Positions 13,726 through 16,288 of a stretch of 16,288 nt of DNA are shown in pieces. The stretch comes from Methanobrevibacter_A sp964547125 (GTDB lineage: Archaea; Methanobacteriota; Methanobacteria; Methanobacteriales; Methanobacteriaceae). Under the pieces are notes generated by a model. The model was given only the letters and a program-made list of their open reading frames with translations, did no database searches and was not told the DNA's origin. The stretch is from the NCBI GenBank assembly GCA_964547125.1, contig CAZJLS010000036.1:1-16288 (forward strand). Direction: 5' to 3'. Numbering within the stretch: position 1 is the first letter of the stretch; each line of letters opens with the position of its first letter. The position numbers and the translations under genes are program-made.

Positions 13726-13737
13726 TTTTTTTATAAG
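13726..13737 (-). promoter_or_regulatory. Candidate TATA box of the wall-active protein gene
   Basis: The minus strand reads CTTATAAAAAAA. An exact inverted copy lies at 13679-13690 on the other strand. Transcription would start near 13705, giving a long leader of about 115 nt that includes the 24-bp palindrome. The inverted copy could drive plus-strand transcription, but no gene lies there. Confidence 0.35.
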
Positions 13738-14341
13738 TGAAAAAAAAATTTTTATGGTGGTAATTATTTTTTAATATAAAAACAATCTGAATTTGAATTT
13801 TTAATAGTTAGCATTCAAAATAGATTATCTAATGTTTATAATTATTATACCATATAAAGCTTTCTAGTAATTTTATTATTGAAAAAAGGATTTATACTGT
13901 TTATAAACACTAAAAAAAGTAGAAATATTATTAAAATACTAATAAAAACTAGTACATTATTGAAAAAATGTTTAATTGTCCTAACATATATTATTAAAGT
14001 TTAAATATAATCTCAGTTAATAAAATAAAAAATTAAATAATAATGCTTTAAATTATGATATTATAAAAATAATCCATTAATTTAAGTAAAATATAAACAT
14101 TCTAACCCCAAATAAGATAAAAATAAGAAAATATAAGTTTTAAGCTTAAAAAACCATAAATAATTAAGTTTTAAAACATGAATAAAAAATAATATTACTT
14201 TCATAAAACTTATAAATACCAATAGTAAGAATAAAAGTAAAAAATAAAGCAAAAAATATTAAAATAATAAAATAAAGGCAAAATACAATATAAAATTAAT
14301 AAAATAAATAATAAAAAACATTAAAACAATAAAAATAACGA

Positions 14342-14429
14342 ATAAAATAAGAAATTTTTAAAAATAAAGAAAAAATAGGAATAATAAAAAAACTAAAAAA
14401 AAGTAAAAATAATGTAAAAAAAATAAGAT
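14342..14429 (-). terminator. Oligo-T terminator region behind the thermosome gene
   Basis: The minus strand directly after the stop codon has repeated T5-T8 runs. This is typical of archaeal termination. No GC hairpin is present. Confidence 0.45.
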
Positions 14430-16097
14430 TTACATCATTGGAGGCATTCCACCCATACCACCCATACCGCCTTGAGGAGGTACTGGAGGTAAATCACCAG
14501 GATCATCAATTCCTTCTTTAGGGTCCGCCTTATTTAATGCACCTTCAGCTGCTAATAAATCATCAATACGAAGTATCATTTCACAAGCTTCAGTAGCAGA
14601 TTGTATTGCTTGTTTTTTAACTTTTTGAGGTTCAATTACACCTTCTTTTTCCATATCAACTATTTCTCCAGTGTAAACATTAACTCCCATTTTACTACTG
14701 GTCTCATGTGCTTTTCTTAATTCAGTTAATATGTCAACAACATCTAATCCTGCATTTTCAGCTAAAGTTCTTGGAATAATTTCTAAAGCTTCAGCAAATG
14801 CAACAATAGCTAATTGTTCTCTTCCAGATACTGAATCTGCGAAAGTTTTTAGTTGTTTTGCTATTTCAATTTCAGGTGAACCTCCACCAATAACAACTTT
14901 TCCATCTTCAATTGTTGCAGATACTACACCAAGTGCATCTTCTAATGCTCTTTCAACTTCAGATGAAACATGTCTTGTGCTTCCTCTAATTAAGATACTG
15001 CATGCTTTAGGATTAGTGCATCCTTGTATGAATGTGAATTTTTGATCAAATATTTTCTTTTCAAAAATGTGACCTGCAGTTCCAAGTTTATCTTCAGTTA
15101 AATCATCAAGTTTTGTAACGAGTTTTGCACCAGTTGCTCTTTCAATACGTTCAATATCTGATTTTTTAACACGTTTTAATGCATATACTCCGTTTTTTGC
15201 AAGGTATTGCATAGCAACATCATCTATTCCTTTTTGGCAGAATAATACATTTGCTCCAGTATCTAATATTTTTTGAACCATATCTTTTAGTTCTTGTTCT
15301 TCTTGATTTAAGAATAATTGTAAATCTGCTGGGCTTTCTAATTTTGCTTTTGCATTTGCATTAGTTTCTTTGTGTTCTATTGGATATTTCATTAATGCTA
15401 TTTTTGCATCTTTTATTTCTTCTGGGAATGATGCTGATTGTCTTCCTTTATCAATTACTATTCCATCAACTATTTCAGATTCTGAGATAGATCCACCATT
15501 CACTCTTTCTATATTAATGTCTTTTTTGTTTATTTTATTATTATCTTCCACTCTTAGTGCTGCTTCAACTATTAGTTTTGCTAATTTCTCTTTTGATGTT
15601 TCTGGACCTTTTCCAGTTATTGCAGTTTCTGCTACTTTTTCGAGTGTTTTTTGATCTTTTGCATCAATTGATATGTCATATAATATTTCCAATGCTTTTT
15701 CTACTGCAATTCTGTATCCTTTTAATACAACACTTGGGTGGAATCCTTTTTCAAATAATTCTTCTGCTTTTTTAAGGAGTTCTCCTGCTAGTACTACTAC
15801 AGATGTTGTTCCGTCTCCAACAGCATTATCTTGTTTTTTTGCTATTTCCACTAGCATTTTTGCTCCAGGGTGTGCGATGTCCATTTCTCCAAGGATTGTT
15901 GCTCCGTCATTACTTACTACAACATCACCCATACTGTCTACTAACATTTTGTCCATTCCTCTTGGACCTAATGTTGTTCTTACAGTATTTGCTAATATTT
16001 TACCCGCCATTATATTCATTTGGGTCGCTCTACTTCCTTGATATCTCTCAGTACCTTCTCTTAATATGAATACTGGTTGATTTTGTGGGTTTGCCAT
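14430..16097 (-). CDS. thsA: Thermosome subunit (group II chaperonin)
   Basis: This is an ATP-driven cytoplasmic protein-folding chamber subunit, 555 residues, the full family length. Conserved ATP-site motifs are LGPRGMDKM (43-51), NDGATIL (63-69) and GDGTTS (94-99). VVIGGGSPEIEIAKQL and a NAGLDVVDIL motif lie in the C-terminal equatorial domain. The tail is the Gly-Gly-Met repeat type (GGMGGMGGMPPMM), usual for thermosomes. The N-terminus MANPQNQPVFILREGTERYQG supports the start, and AGGTGAT at 16105-16111 lies seven bases before the ATG. It stands alone on the strand with a spacer of more than 800 bp behind it. Chaperonin paralogues are common in archaea, so the alpha/beta assignment (gene symbol) is a guess. 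The family is certain. Confidence 0.96.
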   Translation of the reverse strand: MANPQNQPVFILREGTERYQGSRATQMNIMAGKILANTVRTTLGPRGMDKMLVDSMGDVVVSNDGATILGEMDIAHPGAKMLVEIAKKQDNAVGDGTTSVVVLAGELLKKAEELFEKGFHPSVVLKGYRIAVEKALEILYDISIDAKDQKTLEKVAETAITGKGPETSKEKLAKLIVEAALRVEDNNKINKKDINIERVNGGSISESEIVDGIVIDKGRQSASFPEEIKDAKIALMKYPIEHKETNANAKAKLESPADLQLFLNQEEQELKDMVQKILDTGANVLFCQKGIDDVAMQYLAKNGVYALKRVKKSDIERIERATGAKLVTKLDDLTEDKLGTAGHIFEKKIFDQKFTFIQGCTNPKACSILIRGSTRHVSSEVERALEDALGVVSATIEDGKVVIGGGSPEIEIAKQLKTFADSVSGREQLAIVAFAEALEIIPRTLAENAGLDVVDILTELRKAHETSSKMGVNVYTGEIVDMEKEGVIEPQKVKKQAIQSATEACEMILRIDDLLAAEGALNKADPKEGIDDPGDLPPVPPQGGMGGMGGMPPMM

Positions 16098-16175
16098 CTT
16101 TTAAATCACCTAAATAATAATTTCTTTTTTTGTTAAATTTTTTTAATAAATCAATTATAATAAAATAGTTTATTA

Positions 16176-16209
16176 ATTTATAGATTTAATTTTCATACTA
16201 TAAAAGTAT
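16176..16209 (-). promoter_or_regulatory. Candidate promoter region of the thermosome gene
   Basis: Two TATA-like elements are possible on the minus strand: AATCTATAAAT at 16176-16186, and CTTTTATAG inside the inverted repeat ATACTataaaAGTAT at 16195-16209. The first would give a leader of about 60 nt and the second about 80 nt. The inverted repeat around the second box could be an operator for a heat-shock regulator. This is inference only. Confidence 0.4.
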
Positions 16210-16288
16210 TATAAAAAATTTTTCAATGCCGTCAATTTAATTTTTTTGTTTTAAATTTTTATGTTTTTTTCTGATTTTTAGATATTAT

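Larger units (their letters stand above)
13591..14429. other. Non-coding spacer between thermosome and wall-active protein genes (839 bp)
   Basis: No convincing gene is present on either strand. The low-coordinate 150 bp hold the leader and promoter structures of the wall-protein gene. Further up are short palindromes GTTTATAAAC (13899-13908) and TTTTAAGCTTAAAA (14138-14151), and a TATA-like ACTTATAAATA near 14208 on the plus strand with nothing identifiable after it. From about 14230 to 14429 the plus strand is A-rich, i.e. a series of T runs downstream of the thermosome gene. Confidence 0.55.

Overview
The window is very AT-rich archaeal DNA. All well-supported protein genes lie on the minus strand, so transcription runs from high to low coordinates. 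The gene set points to the order Methanobacteriales, that is, methanogens with a pseudomurein cell wall. It includes archaeal ribosomal proteins S6e, L7Ae, S28e and L24e, the initiation factors aIF5B and aIF2-gamma, an HMf-type histone, a group II chaperonin (thermosome), and a secreted protein with pseudomurein-binding repeats and a pseudomurein-endoisopeptidase-like catalytic domain. The base composition fits Methanosphaera or a low-GC Methanobrevibacter. The genus is inference.

Layout from high to low coordinates. (1) 16097-14430 encodes a thermosome subunit. (2) 14429-13591 is a long AT-rich spacer holding the likely promoter region of the next gene. (3) About 13590-9718 encodes a large secreted wall-active protein. 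It has a signal peptide, two Ig-like domains, a glycosidase-like TIM-barrel region, three pairs of pseudomurein-binding repeats with a zinc-ribbon-like insert, and a transglutaminase-fold Cys-His-Asp peptidase. (4) 9552-8836 encodes a DtxR/MntR-type metalloregulator with a palindrome touching its TATA box. (5) 8586-5512 holds trpS, a SpoIIM-like membrane protein gene 12 bp behind it, and threonine synthase. These three genes share a codon style visibly unlike their neighbours. (6) 5432-5163 encodes a PRC-barrel protein and 4747-4541 a histone. (7) 3882 to 1 is the conserved euryarchaeal translation cluster L7Ae, S28e, L24e, Ndk, aIF5B, S6e, aIF2-gamma, the last cut by the window edge.

The translation cluster supplies ribosome parts, the two archaeal GTPase initiation factors and a nucleotide kinase that can replenish GTP. 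Histone and thermosome are house-keeping chromatin and folding proteins. The clearest candidate for something little described is the wall-active protein. It joins a glycosidase-like fold to the peptide-cleaving domain known from methanogen-phage pseudomurein lysis enzymes, on one pseudomurein-binding scaffold. Its reading frame also lacks a canonical start codon where one is expected. I saw no tRNA, rRNA, CRISPR array, insertion sequence or integrase in the window.
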